Positions 42,598 through 50,474 of a DNA stretch of 64,000 nt are shown here, piece after piece (within the stretch, counting starts at the first letter, position 1; every line of letters starts with the position of its first letter). Position numbers and translations under genes: made by a program. The notes beneath the pieces were generated by a model. It saw only the letters and a list, made by a program, of their open reading frames with translations, was not told the DNA's origin and did no database searches. The stretch comes from Streptomyces actinomycinicus (GTDB lineage: Bacteria > Actinomycetota > Actinomycetes > Streptomycetales > Streptomycetaceae). The stretch lies in the NCBI RefSeq assembly GCF_016741775.1, contig NZ_JAERRK010000021.1, positions 107,480 to 171,479 of the forward strand. Reading direction: 5' to 3'.

Positions 42598-42831
42598 ATG
42601 ATCAAGAAGGTCGTCGCTGCTGCGGCTGCCACCGGTGGGCTGGTTCTCGCGGGCGCGGGCCTCGCCGTCGCCGACTCCGGTGCCCAGGGTGCCGCCGTGC
42701 ACTCCCCGGGTGTCGTCTCCGGCAACGTCGTCCAGGTGCCCGTGCACGTTCCGGTGAACGTCTGCGGCAACACGGTCAACGTGATCGGGCTCCTGAACCC
42801 CGCCTTCGGCAACACCTGCTTCAACAAGTGA
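42598..42831 (+). CDS. chpH: Short chaplin ChpH, 77 aa
   Basis: Secreted amyloid-forming surface protein that coats aerial hyphae and spores. An N-terminal Sec signal (MIKKVVAAAAATGGLVLAGA, then GLAVADS) is followed by one chaplin domain with SPGVVSGNVVQVPVHVPVNV, CGNTVNVIGLLNPAFGN and two Cys for the intramolecular disulfide. It is nearly identical to S. coelicolor ChpH as remembered. GAGGAGGAAG lies just upstream of the ATG. It is paired with chpC downstream. Confidence 0.97.
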   Translation: MIKKVVAAAAATGGLVLAGAGLAVADSGAQGAAVHSPGVVSGNVVQVPVHVPVNVCGNTVNVIGLLNPAFGNTCFNK

Positions 42832-42945
42832 CGCCGACTCCCTGAGGGGGGCGTCTTGCGGGCCGTCGGCCTCGGAGTGCGTGCCATGCGCTCCGAGGCC
42901 GACCGGTCTTTCGAAACGAAGGTACGGAAGGCAGGGGGGATCAGC

Positions 42946-43794
42946 ATGCGACAGGGCACGCGCAAGGGTCTGATGACCATGGCGGCCGCCACCGGCGTGA
43001 TCGCCGCCGCGAGCGGCTACGCGCACGCCGACGCCGGCGCGGCGGGCACCGCCGCCGGCTCACCGGGCGTACTGTCCGGCAACACGGTGCAGGCGCCGGT
43101 GCACGTTCCGGTGAACGTCTGCGGCAACACCGTGAACGTGGCCGGGCTCCTCAACCCGGCGGTGGGCAACAAGTGTGCCAACCACGGCGACACGTCGGGG
43201 GGTTACGGCGACTCGGGCGGCCACGGCGGTTCCGGCGGTTCGCACGCCGACGGCCACACCGGCGGCTCGCCGGGCGTGGGCTCCGGCAACACGGTGCAGG
43301 TGCCGGTCGACGTACCGGTGAACGTGTGCGGCAACGGCGTCGACGTCATCGGCGCCGGCAACGCCACCGCCGGCGACGACTGCGCCAACGGAGGCGGCCA
43401 CCACAACCCGCAGCCGGGCGGCGAGCACGGCAACCCGCCGGGGAAGCCGGGACAGCCAGGACGCCCGGGACAGCCGGGGCATCCGGGACAGCCGGGGCAT
43501 CCGGGGCACCCTGGTCACGACGGTGACTCCGGTCACAACGGTCACACCGGTCACCCGGGTTCCCCGCAGCACCCCGGCACGCCGGGCCACACCGGCACGG
43601 GAGGCGAGAAGGGCACCACCGCCCAGGGTTCCACCCAGGTCAAGGCGGAGGGGAACCGCTCCGAAGCGTCCCTGGCCACCGCCCAGCTCGCCCACACCGG
43701 CAGTGAGGTGCCCCTGGGCCTCGCGCTGCCGGTCGGCGCGGGCGCGCTGCTCACGGGCGCCCTGCTCTACCGCAAGGCGCGCGCCGCGGCGTAG
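42946..43794 (+). CDS. chpC: Long chaplin ChpC with collagen-like stretch and sortase signal, 282 aa
   Basis: Signal peptide (1-28), chaplin domain 1 (39-77), Gly/Ser linker, chaplin domain 2 (108-147), a collagen-like Gly-X-Y region (about 164-206, mostly PGQ/PGH/PGR triplets) and a class E sortase signal LAHTG at 248-252, then a hydrophobic helix and KARAAA. It should be anchored to peptidoglycan by SrtE and present two amyloid domains at the surface. Domain 2 departs from consensus (GAGNATAGDDC instead of GLLNPA). The ATG at 42946 has AGGGGGGA before it. Confidence 0.95.
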   Translation: MRQGTRKGLMTMAAATGVIAAASGYAHADAGAAGTAAGSPGVLSGNTVQAPVHVPVNVCGNTVNVAGLLNPAVGNKCANHGDTSGGYGDSGGHGGSGGSHADGHTGGSPGVGSGNTVQVPVDVPVNVCGNGVDVIGAGNATAGDDCANGGGHHNPQPGGEHGNPPGKPGQPGRPGQPGHPGQPGHPGHPGHDGDSGHNGHTGHPGSPQHPGTPGHTGTGGEKGTTAQGSTQVKAEGNRSEASLATAQLAHTGSEVPLGLALPVGAGALLTGALLYRKARAAA

Positions 43795-43832
43795 CGGAAA
43801 ACGCCGGGTGGAAGGGCGGTACGGCCCGGCAC

Positions 43833-43900
43833 GAAGGCGGTACCGCTCTTACCCGAGAAGGCGGTACCGCCCTTACCCGAGAAGGCGGTGCCCACTCGAG
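43833..43900. repeat. 24-bp tandem repeat, 2.8 copies, after chpC
   Basis: GAAGGCGGTACCGC(T/C)CTTACCCGA occurs at 43833-43856 and 43857-43880 with a third degenerate copy from 43881. GCGGTACCGC inside each unit is a perfect 10-bp palindrome. Confidence 0.8.
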
Positions 43901-43919
43901 AAGTGGTACCGCCCGGACG

Positions 43920-43958
43920 ACGGAGCGGGCCCTGCCATGTCGGCCGGGCCCGCTCCGT
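43920..43958. terminator. Bidirectional terminator between chpC and the DUF5703-like gene
   Basis: ACGGAGCGGGCCC and GGGCCCGCTCCGT form a perfect 13-bp stem with a 13-nt loop in the convergent gap. Confidence 0.75.
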
Positions 43959-43972
43959 TCAGGTTTCCCGCC

Positions 43973-44161
43973 TCACCACGTGGCTCGCACCTGGCGGATG
44001 ATCCGCCGCCGCAGCCGCACCCTGCGGCTGCCGTCACGCAGCAGGCTCAGTCGGTCCAACTCCCAGTGTCCGTACTCGGCATGGTCCGTCAGCAGACGCG
44101 TCGCCTCCTTGCGGGAGACCCCGCGAGGTACATACACGTCGACAAATTCGTATTCCGGCAT
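43973..44161 (-). CDS. Small DUF5703-like protein, 62 aa
   Basis: MPEYEFVDVYVPRGVSRKEA, then HAEYGHWELDRL and a very basic tail (RRVRLRRRIIRQVR). I associate this with DUF5703, a small actinobacterial family without assigned role; the basic C-terminus suggests nucleic-acid or membrane contact. It starts 47 bp from the divergent acidic-protein gene. Confidence 0.8.
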   Translation of the reverse strand: MPEYEFVDVYVPRGVSRKEATRLLTDHAEYGHWELDRLSLLRDGSRRVRLRRRIIRQVRATW

Positions 44162-44208
44162 CGCATCTATTGTGCGGGCTGGTGCCCGGTACGGATAGCG
44201 TCTGCACT

Positions 44209-44901
44209 ATGTCTGATGCTGCGCAGCCCACCGCTGCCGAGGTACGCGCCGCCGCCGAGGCGATCAAGACCGCGCTCGACCGTCATCTGGCTGCGGTCGA
44301 ACGCAGGTCGGGGGAGGACGACCCGGCCGTCTCGGAGGCGTTCAACCAGCTGGCCGCTGCCGCCGAGGCCTACGACGAGCTGCTCTACGACCGCTACGAC
44401 GAGGTCACGCCCTTCGAGATCCCCGGAGCGGAGGACGCGCTGCCGCCGTACGCCGGCCCGGAGGAACCGAACGCGGTCAGCGTGCTTATCCGCCGCGACT
44501 ACACCGTGGCGGAGCCCCAGCGGCTGCTCGCGCAGGCCCAGCGGGTCGAGGCGGCGGAGTTCGAGGACGCGACCGACGACGCCGAGGCGGCCGGCACCGT
44601 TCCCGGGGCGCTGGGCGTTCTCTTCGGCGAGTTCGAACCGGACGAGATCGCCTCCCGGCACAAGGAGTTCGGCCTGGAGGAAGGCGACTCCACGCTCTGG
44701 GTCACCGCGGCCGAGGAGCCGCCCGAGGCCGGGGAGTGGCTGGAGGCGCCGTTCGAACAGGTCGATCCGCAGCAGGTGGTGTGCCGGTTCGACGTGAGCG
44801 CGGTGTTCGACGAGGACGAGGGTTCCGACGATGACGACGACGACCTCGACTTCGTGGAGGACGACGAGGACGAGCTGGAGCCGATCGACGCCGAGAAGTG
44901 A
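44209..44901 (+). CDS. Acidic protein of unknown function, 230 aa
   Basis: Not recognised beyond being common in Streptomyces next to the chaplin genes. Helical N-terminal 70 residues (EVRAAAEAIKTALDRHLAAV), a middle domain with VSVLIRRDYTVAEPQRLLAQ, and a very acidic tail (DEGSDDDDDDLDFVEDDEDE). ATG at 44209 lies 7 bp after a TAGCGT -10-like hexamer and has no Shine-Dalgarno, so a leaderless mRNA is likely. A strong terminator follows at 44909-44947. Confidence 0.8.
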   Translation: MSDAAQPTAAEVRAAAEAIKTALDRHLAAVERRSGEDDPAVSEAFNQLAAAAEAYDELLYDRYDEVTPFEIPGAEDALPPYAGPEEPNAVSVLIRRDYTVAEPQRLLAQAQRVEAAEFEDATDDAEAAGTVPGALGVLFGEFEPDEIASRHKEFGLEEGDSTLWVTAAEEPPEAGEWLEAPFEQVDPQQVVCRFDVSAVFDEDEGSDDDDDDLDFVEDDEDELEPIDAEK

Positions 44902-44908
44902 CCGGGGC

Positions 44909-44947
44909 GGCGGTGCCGTCCGGGCCTGAGGCCCCCACGGCACCGCC
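44909..44947 (+). terminator. Nested hairpin terminator
   Basis: GGCGGTGCCGT pairs perfectly with ACGGCACCGCC, and the loop contains a further GGGCC-TGA-GGCCC hairpin. It begins 8 bp after the acidic-protein stop. Confidence 0.75.
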
Positions 44948-44960
44948 CGCACCGTCCCCA

Positions 44961-45070
44961 CCGCCTGAAGGAGGCGGAGGAACCCCGGGCCTGCTTCAAG
45001 GAGGCGGAGGAACCCTGGGCCTGCTTCAAGGACGCGGAGAGCACCCCAAAAGCCTGCTTCGAGGGTGCGG
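44961..45070. repeat. 30-bp tandem repeat, about 3.5 copies
   Basis: Units at 44961-44990, 44991-45020 and 45021-45051 share CTGCTTCAAGGAGGCGGAGG and AACCC(C/T)GGGC, decaying toward 45070. Non-coding, in the gap before the stop of the RecD-like gene. Confidence 0.8.
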
Positions 45071-45167
45071 GGGATCCACGGAGGCCGCCCTCGTGGTGGT
45101 CCGCCGTCACGGGGGCGGGGACGAGGGCGGCTGAGCACCGGCGGCGGGGACGGTACGGGGCAGAGAG

Positions 45168-47564
45168 TCAGTCCGCTTCCTGCGTGCGCAGCAGCGTCCG
45201 CAGACGGGTCGTGCGTGACTTGGCCGGCACCTCCGCGACCGCCTTCGGCAGGGCCTGCTCCACCCCGTGCACCACGGACAGATGCCGGTCCGCCCGGCCG
45301 AACGCCGTGTACACCCATGGCCTGCTGAGCGCCTGCGCCGCGTCCCCGGGCAGCACCACGACCGCCGCCGGCCAGCGGGCGCCCACCGCCTGGTGCGCGG
45401 TCAGCGCCCAGCCGGGCCGGACACAGCTCTCCACCCGCTCGCGCGGTACGACGACCGCAGCGCCCGCGCACGACAGGTGCAGCCCGTCCGTGTCGGCCCT
45501 CACCACCACGCCCGGCACCGTGCGGCCCGGCGCTGGGGAGTAGGCGATCCGGTCGCCGGGGTCGAATCCGCCGAACCGGCCGGGGCCGGGGTTGAGCCGT
45601 TCCTTCAGGGCGGTGTTGAGCGCGCGGGTGCCCGCGGCGCCACCGTGCCCCGGGGTGATCACCACGGTCTGGTCGGCCGGGATGCCGATCGCCCGCGGCA
45701 CCGAGTCCGCGACCAGCTGCACCGTCCGGTGCACGGCCTCGCCCGCGTCCCGCACGGGGACGATGACGATCTCCTTGCCGGGCGCGTCCACCTGGTTCAG
45801 CTCGCCGGCCCCGACACCGGAGACCAGCTCCCCGAGGGGACCCGGGTCCGGGACGCGGGAGGCGGTCTGCGGGCAGACGCGGGACGCGAGCAGGTCGGCG
45901 AAGACGCGGCCCGGACCGGCCGACCACAAGACCCCCGGGTCCCCGCTCAGCACCAGCCGGGCGCCGTCGGGCAGCGACTCCACCAGCATCGCGGCGGTCT
46001 CCACATCGAGCTGGGGCGCGTCCAGCACGATCAGCAGGTCGAGTTCGAGCGCGCCCTCGGCGTCCCGGCCGGGGCCCTCGGCGCCGGACAGCAGACCGGC
46101 GACCGTGCCCACGCCCTGCTCCGCGCCCGGCAGCGCGGCCAGGCGGCGGTGCCCGTCCGGCGTGTGGCAGGCGGCGAAGGCCCGCAGACCGGTGGCGCGG
46201 GCGGCGCCGAGCAGCGCGGCCGGTTCGGCGCGGGCCGCCTCCCCGCCGGTGTGCAGCACGAGGCCGTGCCCGGCGACCGCGCGGGCCAGCTCGGCCGCAC
46301 CGCCGGACAGCCCCGCTGCCGTCGCCTCCCAGGCCTGCCCGGCTTCCTTGGCCGGCGAGTTGACCAGCCGGGCCAGGCCGTCAGCGAGGCTCTCCTCGGC
46401 CAGCGCGTACCGCTCGAGACCGACGAGGACCCGGACCGGCCGCTCCTCTTCCACGTCCTCGTCCGTGTTCTGGGGTGCGGGGGTGCCGGGCTCCTCCAGG
46501 GCGTCCTGGAACACCAGGGCCTCGCCCTCGGCGAGCGTGCTCTGCACCGCCGCGTCCGGGTCCGGCACGCCCTGCCGGCCCAGCGCCGCGGTGAGCGCGG
46601 GCAGTTCCAGGGCGGTGTGTCCGGCCAGCGCCGCCTGCTCCAGCAGCCAGCCGGTCAGGGCGCGGCCCCGCCGTTCGTCGTCCGGGCCGCAGGCGGCGCC
46701 GAGCAGTGCCCGCGCGAAGCCGTCGGCCTGGTCCGGCCGCACGCCGCCGACCCGGAGCAGCTGCCAGGGGTCCTCGCGGAGCGAGGCGGCAGCGCCTTCG
46801 CCGAGAGCGGCGGCCACCTGCGGGGCCAGGGCGTCGGGCGCGCCGCCCTCGCCGAGCACGCGGCGCACGGCGTCGACGGACTCCACAGGGGGCGCGGCGG
46901 GTGCGGCCGGGGCGGGGGCGGGCTGGGGCCTGCGCACGGGCTCCGGTGCGGGGCGGCGGGGCTCCGGTGCGGGCTCGGCGAACACGGTGGCCGTCGGCTT
47001 CTCGCCGCTCTCCACGGCCCGGACCGCCGCGAGCAGATCGGCGGCCTTGCCGCTCAGCTTGGCGCCGCTGGCGATCGGGCCCTGCTTGTCGGCCTTGCGC
47101 CGCTGGATCCGCTCCCGCTCGACCTTCTGCGCGGCCAGCTCGGCCTCGGCCTCGGACAACTGCGCGCCGCCCTCACCCCCGGCGGCGGCACCGGAGTCGC
47201 CCTCACCCTCGGCGGTGCCGGAGCCCGCCGCGGCGCCGCTACCCGCGGAGTCGCCCTCGCCCTCGGTGGCACCGGAGTCGCCCTCACCCCCGGCGGTGCC
47301 GGAGCCCGCCCCGGCGCCGCTACCGGCCACGTCACCCTCGCCCTCGGCGGCACCGGAGTCCGTCTGGCCCCTGCCGTCCGCGGAGTCGCCCTCGTCCGCG
47401 GCGGCTTCGGTGCCCTCGCTCCCGGGTGCAGCGGGGCCGTCCTCTGCCGTGCCGTCCTCGTCCGGCGCCGTGTCCGGGCCCTGGACCCTCGGGTCCCCGG
47501 CCGTGTCCGTGGTCTCCGGGGTCCCCGGCCCGGCTTCCTCCGTGGTCTCCGGCTCCGTGCTCAC
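45168..47564 (-). CDS. RecD2-like helicase-fold protein with degenerate ATP site, 798 aa
   Basis: The C-terminal 550 residues follow RecD2 order: an HhH-like segment (DPWQLLRVGGVRPDQADGFA), a RecA-like domain, and an UvrD-C-like end (WALTAHQAVGARWPAAVVVL...RPWVYTAFGRADRHLSVV). The Walker A position (about 432-450) reads VLHTGGEAARAEPAALL with no GKT, and Walker B is VLDAPQLD instead of DEAS. ATP hydrolysis is therefore doubtful. Residues 1-135 are acidic low-complexity Gly/Ala/Glu repeats. GTG overlaps the aldo-keto reductase stop (GTGA). Confidence 0.8.
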   Translation of the reverse strand: MSTEPETTEEAGPGTPETTDTAGDPRVQGPDTAPDEDGTAEDGPAAPGSEGTEAAADEGDSADGRGQTDSGAAEGEGDVAGSGAGAGSGTAGGEGDSGATEGEGDSAGSGAAAGSGTAEGEGDSGAAAGGEGGAQLSEAEAELAAQKVERERIQRRKADKQGPIASGAKLSGKAADLLAAVRAVESGEKPTATVFAEPAPEPRRPAPEPVRRPQPAPAPAAPAAPPVESVDAVRRVLGEGGAPDALAPQVAAALGEGAAASLREDPWQLLRVGGVRPDQADGFARALLGAACGPDDERRGRALTGWLLEQAALAGHTALELPALTAALGRQGVPDPDAAVQSTLAEGEALVFQDALEEPGTPAPQNTDEDVEEERPVRVLVGLERYALAEESLADGLARLVNSPAKEAGQAWEATAAGLSGGAAELARAVAGHGLVLHTGGEAARAEPAALLGAARATGLRAFAACHTPDGHRRLAALPGAEQGVGTVAGLLSGAEGPGRDAEGALELDLLIVLDAPQLDVETAAMLVESLPDGARLVLSGDPGVLWSAGPGRVFADLLASRVCPQTASRVPDPGPLGELVSGVGAGELNQVDAPGKEIVIVPVRDAGEAVHRTVQLVADSVPRAIGIPADQTVVITPGHGGAAGTRALNTALKERLNPGPGRFGGFDPGDRIAYSPAPGRTVPGVVVRADTDGLHLSCAGAAVVVPRERVESCVRPGWALTAHQAVGARWPAAVVVLPGDAAQALSRPWVYTAFGRADRHLSVVHGVEQALPKAVAEVPAKSRTTRLRTLLRTQEAD

Positions 47565-48544
47565 AGCGTGCTCCAGTCGTGATCGGGATAGCGGTGCACG
47601 GGCGCCGACACATCGTCGAGCGCCCGGCAGATCTCGTCAGGAAGACTAAGGGCCTCCACTGACAACGCCGCCGTGAGCTGCTGCGCGTTGCGTGCGCCGA
47701 CGATCGGCGCGGCCACCCCGGGCCGGTCCCGGACCCAGGCGAGGGCCACCTGGAGCGGGGTGACCGCGAGCCCGTCGGCGGCCGTCGTCACCGCGTCCAC
47801 GATCCGGCTCGCCGTGTCGTCCAGGTACGGCTCGACGAACGGCGCCAAGTGCTCGGAGGCACCCCGGGAGTCCGGGGGAGTGGTGTGCCGGTACTTGCCC
47901 GTCAGCACGCCCCGGCCGAGCGGGGAGGAAGGCAGCAGGCCCACGCCGAGGTCGAGCGCGGCGGGCAGCACCTCGCGCTCCGCGCCCCGCTGCAACAGCG
48001 AGTACTCCAGCTGCGTACCGGCCAGCCGGGTGCGCGTGCCCGGCGCCGCGAGCTGCCAGGTGGCCGCCTTGGCCAGCTGCCAGCCGCAGAAGTTGGAGAC
48101 GCCGGCGTAGCGGGCGCGGCCGCTGCTGACCGCTATGTCGAGGGCCTGGAGCGTCTCCTCGAGCGGGGTGTCCGGGTCGTAGGCGTGTACGTGCCACACG
48201 TCGACGTAGTCGGTGCCGAGCCGGGCCAGGGAGGCGTCGAGCGCGGCGAGCAGGTGGCCGCGGGAGCCGTCGAAGCGGCGGTCGGGATCGGGGACGCTGC
48301 CCGCCTTCGTGGAGACGACCAGGTCCCGGCGCGGTACCAGGCCCTCCATAAGCCGCCCGAGCAGGTACTCCGCCTCTCCGTCGCCGTACACGTCGGCCGT
48401 GTCGACGAGGGTGCCGCCGGCCTCCCAGAACGTCTTCAGCATGTCAGCGGCGTCGTGCTCGTCGGTGTCCCGTCCCCAGGTGAGGGTGCCGAGTCCGATC
48501 CGGGACACGCGCAGGCCGGTACGGCCGAGATGCCTCTGCTCCAT
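47561..48544 (-). CDS. Aldo/keto reductase, 327 aa
   Basis: TIM-barrel NADPH oxidoreductase. Front LGRTGLRVSRIGLGTLTWG, catalytic Asp/Tyr in VDTADVYGDGEAE, Lys in VVSTKAG, His in DYVDVWHVHAYD, and cofactor end VAAPIVGARNAQQL. It resembles the Gcy/YajO-like general-stress AKRs. The start at 48544 (MEQRHLG) is the family start. The stop overlaps the RecD-like start, so the two are co-translated, an odd functional pairing that appears to be conserved in Streptomyces. Confidence 0.92.
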   Translation of the reverse strand: MEQRHLGRTGLRVSRIGLGTLTWGRDTDEHDAADMLKTFWEAGGTLVDTADVYGDGEAEYLLGRLMEGLVPRRDLVVSTKAGSVPDPDRRFDGSRGHLLAALDASLARLGTDYVDVWHVHAYDPDTPLEETLQALDIAVSSGRARYAGVSNFCGWQLAKAATWQLAAPGTRTRLAGTQLEYSLLQRGAEREVLPAALDLGVGLLPSSPLGRGVLTGKYRHTTPPDSRGASEHLAPFVEPYLDDTASRIVDAVTTAADGLAVTPLQVALAWVRDRPGVAAPIVGARNAQQLTAALSVEALSLPDEICRALDDVSAPVHRYPDHDWSTL

Positions 48545-49066
48545 GCGGGCGAGATTACTGGCCAGAACCGGTGCGGTGGGTTGCCTGTGGACAACCTGAC
48601 CGGCCGGTGCGGCGCGGGCCCCACCGGCCCGCACGCGCCGTCGCGGAGCCGACGCCACCACGGCTCCCCGGAACACCCGGAACCGCCCGCCCCGCCTTCA
48701 CCCCCGCCCCGACCGGCCTCCGTACCCGCCCCGCCCGCCCGCCCCGCCTTCACCCCCGCCCCGACCGACTTCCGCACCCGCCCCGCCCGCCCGACCCGCC
48801 TTCACCCCTGCTCCGACCGGTCTCCGCACCCGCCCTGCCCGCCCGACCCGCCTTCACCCCTGCTCCGACCGGTCTTCACTCCCGCCCTGACCGGTCTTCA
48901 CTCCCGCCCCTGGCTCCGGCCGGCCTTGACCTCGCCCCGCCCGCCCGGCCGGCCTCCGTACCCGGTCCGGGCGGCGACTCGGCGGACCCTCGCTCTGCCC
49001 CCGGCCCCCCTCCTCGCGCTAGGGTCACGCCCAAAGGGACGTTACTCATCGGTAAGGGGATCGCGT
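48545..49066. other. 522-bp gene-free gap dominated by tandem repeats
   Basis: The left 140 bp hold the promoter side of the aldo/keto reductase. The middle holds the 52-bp array (48684-48910). The right 150 bp contain the promoter of the LLM oxidoreductase gene. Frames through the array encode only Pro/Arg/Ala repeats and are not credible. Confidence 0.7.
48684..48910. repeat. 52-bp tandem array, four copies, decaying into 22-bp repeats
   Basis: The anchor CCGCCTTCACCCC recurs at 48692, 48744, 48796 and 48848, an exact 52-bp period. The last copy is followed by a 22-bp repeat (GACCGGTCTTCACTCCCGCC twice). The plus strand is nearly G-free outside CG steps. Confidence 0.9.
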
Positions 49067-50122
49067 ATGCAGCTCGGTATCAACCTCGGCTACTGGGGCG
49101 CCGGAATGGACGGCGACAACCTGGCAGTGGCGCAGGAGGCCGACCGGCTGGGCTACTCCGTGTGCTGGGCCGCCGAGGCGTACGGCTCCGACGCGGCCAC
49201 CGTGCTCAGCTGGGTCGCCGCGCAGACCGAGCGCATCGACGTCGGCTCCGCCATCTTCCAGATCCCGGCTCGGCAGCCCGCGATGACCGCGATGACCGCG
49301 GCCACGCTCGACTCGCTCTCCGGCGGCCGGTTCCGGCTCGGCCTCGGCGTCTCGGGCCCGCAGGTCTCCGAGGGCTGGTACGGCGTCAAGTTCGACAAGC
49401 CGCTGGCCCGCACCCGCGAGTACGTGGACATCGTCCGCCGGGCCATGACCCGGGAGCGGCTGACCTACGAGGGCGAGCACTGGACCCTGCCGCTGCCCGG
49501 CGGCCCGGGCAAGCCGATCAAGCTGACCGTCCACCCGCAGCGCGAGCACATCCCGCTGTACATCGCCGCGATCGGCCCGAAGAACCTGGAGCAGACCGGC
49601 GAGATCGCCGACGGCGCGCTGCTGATCTTCCCCTCCGCCGAGCACCTGGAGGAGACCACCATCTCGTACCTGCGCGCCGGCCGGGAGAAGGCCGGACTGA
49701 CCCTCGACGGGTTCGACGTCTGCCCGACCCTGCCGCTCGCCCTGGGCGACGACAAGGACGTGGCCCGGCTCGCCGACACCTTCCGCCCGTACACCGCGCT
49801 GTACGTCGGCGGCATGGGCAGCGCCAAGCAGAACTTCTACAACAAGCTCGCGCAGCGCATGGGGTACGAGAAGGAAGCCGCCGAGATCCAGCAGAAGTAC
49901 CTGTCCGGGGACAAGCAGGGCGCCGCCGCCGCGGTCCCGCAGGACCTCATCGACAAGACCACGCTGCTGGGCTCCGTCGACCGCATCGCCGACCGGATGA
50001 AGGCCTACGCGGCCGCCGGGGTCACCACCCTCAGCCTCGCCCCGGCCGGCTTCACCCTGGAGGAGCGGCTCGCCTCCCTGCGGGCCGGCAGCGAGGCCCT
50101 GGAGCGCGCCGGTCTCGCCTAG
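49067..50122 (+). CDS. LLM-class F420-dependent oxidoreductase, 351 aa
   Basis: Luciferase-like monooxygenase fold of the F420-dependent type. MQLGINLGYWGAGMDGDN, GYSVCWAAEAYGSDAAT, FQIPARQPAMTAMTAATLD and RFRLGLGVSGPQV are typical of the Streptomyces/Mycobacterium group annotated as F420-dependent tetrahydromethanopterin-reductase-like. The substrate is unknown. The ATG at 49067 has AAGGGGA 7 bp upstream. Monocistronic: repeats lie upstream and a hairpin follows. Confidence 0.92.
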   Translation: MQLGINLGYWGAGMDGDNLAVAQEADRLGYSVCWAAEAYGSDAATVLSWVAAQTERIDVGSAIFQIPARQPAMTAMTAATLDSLSGGRFRLGLGVSGPQVSEGWYGVKFDKPLARTREYVDIVRRAMTRERLTYEGEHWTLPLPGGPGKPIKLTVHPQREHIPLYIAAIGPKNLEQTGEIADGALLIFPSAEHLEETTISYLRAGREKAGLTLDGFDVCPTLPLALGDDKDVARLADTFRPYTALYVGGMGSAKQNFYNKLAQRMGYEKEAAEIQQKYLSGDKQGAAAAVPQDLIDKTTLLGSVDRIADRMKAYAAAGVTTLSLAPAGFTLEERLASLRAGSEALERAGLA

Positions 50123-50151
50123 TCGCCCGGGGACGGCCGGCGGAGGTTCAG

Positions 50152-50192
50152 CGGCCGTGGTGGGGGCTCGGGGGTCTTCCCCGCCACGGCCG
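50152..50192 (+). terminator. Hairpin after LLM oxidoreductase
   Basis: CGGCCGTGGTGGGG pairs with CCCCGCCACGGCCG with one G-T type mismatch across a 13-nt loop, 30 bp after the stop. Confidence 0.55.
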
Positions 50193-50249
50193 TCACCGGG
50201 AACAACGCGCCGGGCGCCGCGCGGTTACGACCCGCGCGGCGCTTCTTTC

Positions 50250-50339
50250 CCGTCCCGTCTCCCACCGCCGTCCCGTACACCGTCGCCGTCCCGTCCCCCA
50301 CCGCCATCCCGTCCCCCGTCGCCGTCCCGTCCCCCGTCG
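50250..50339. repeat. 18-bp tandem repeat, five exact-length units
   Basis: Units read CC(G/A)TCCCGT then CCCCC(A/G)(C/T)CG, in perfect register from 50250 to 50339. Strand-biased: C and T rich on the plus strand. Confidence 0.85.
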
Positions 50340-50474
50340 CGTGGCGGCCCTTTCCTCCCGGGCCGCCGCTCCTTCGTTCGGCCGAGTCGCCCCACATCCC
50401 TGTTGCGACGCCCCTGTGTCCGCATTTGACTCGTTCTCTGCGGGAACCCGCGGAATGCTGCGGAGGTGGCGTCC

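Larger units (their letters stand above)
50123..50474. other. 352-bp gap with terminator and 18-bp tandem array
   Basis: Begins with a hairpin (50152-50192), then the 18-bp array (50250-50339), then about 130 bp that should include the promoter of the ferritin-like gene. No gene seen. Confidence 0.65.

Noticed and set aside
43833..43900. CRISPR-like array
   Set aside because: The units are contiguous with no spacers; the same holds for every other tandem array in the window.
48571..49060. Long Pro/Arg-rich frames through the 52-bp array
   Set aside because: Composition is set by the repeat; all frames stay open because the array is nearly A/T-free. The LLM gene start at 49067 has a proper ribosome site.
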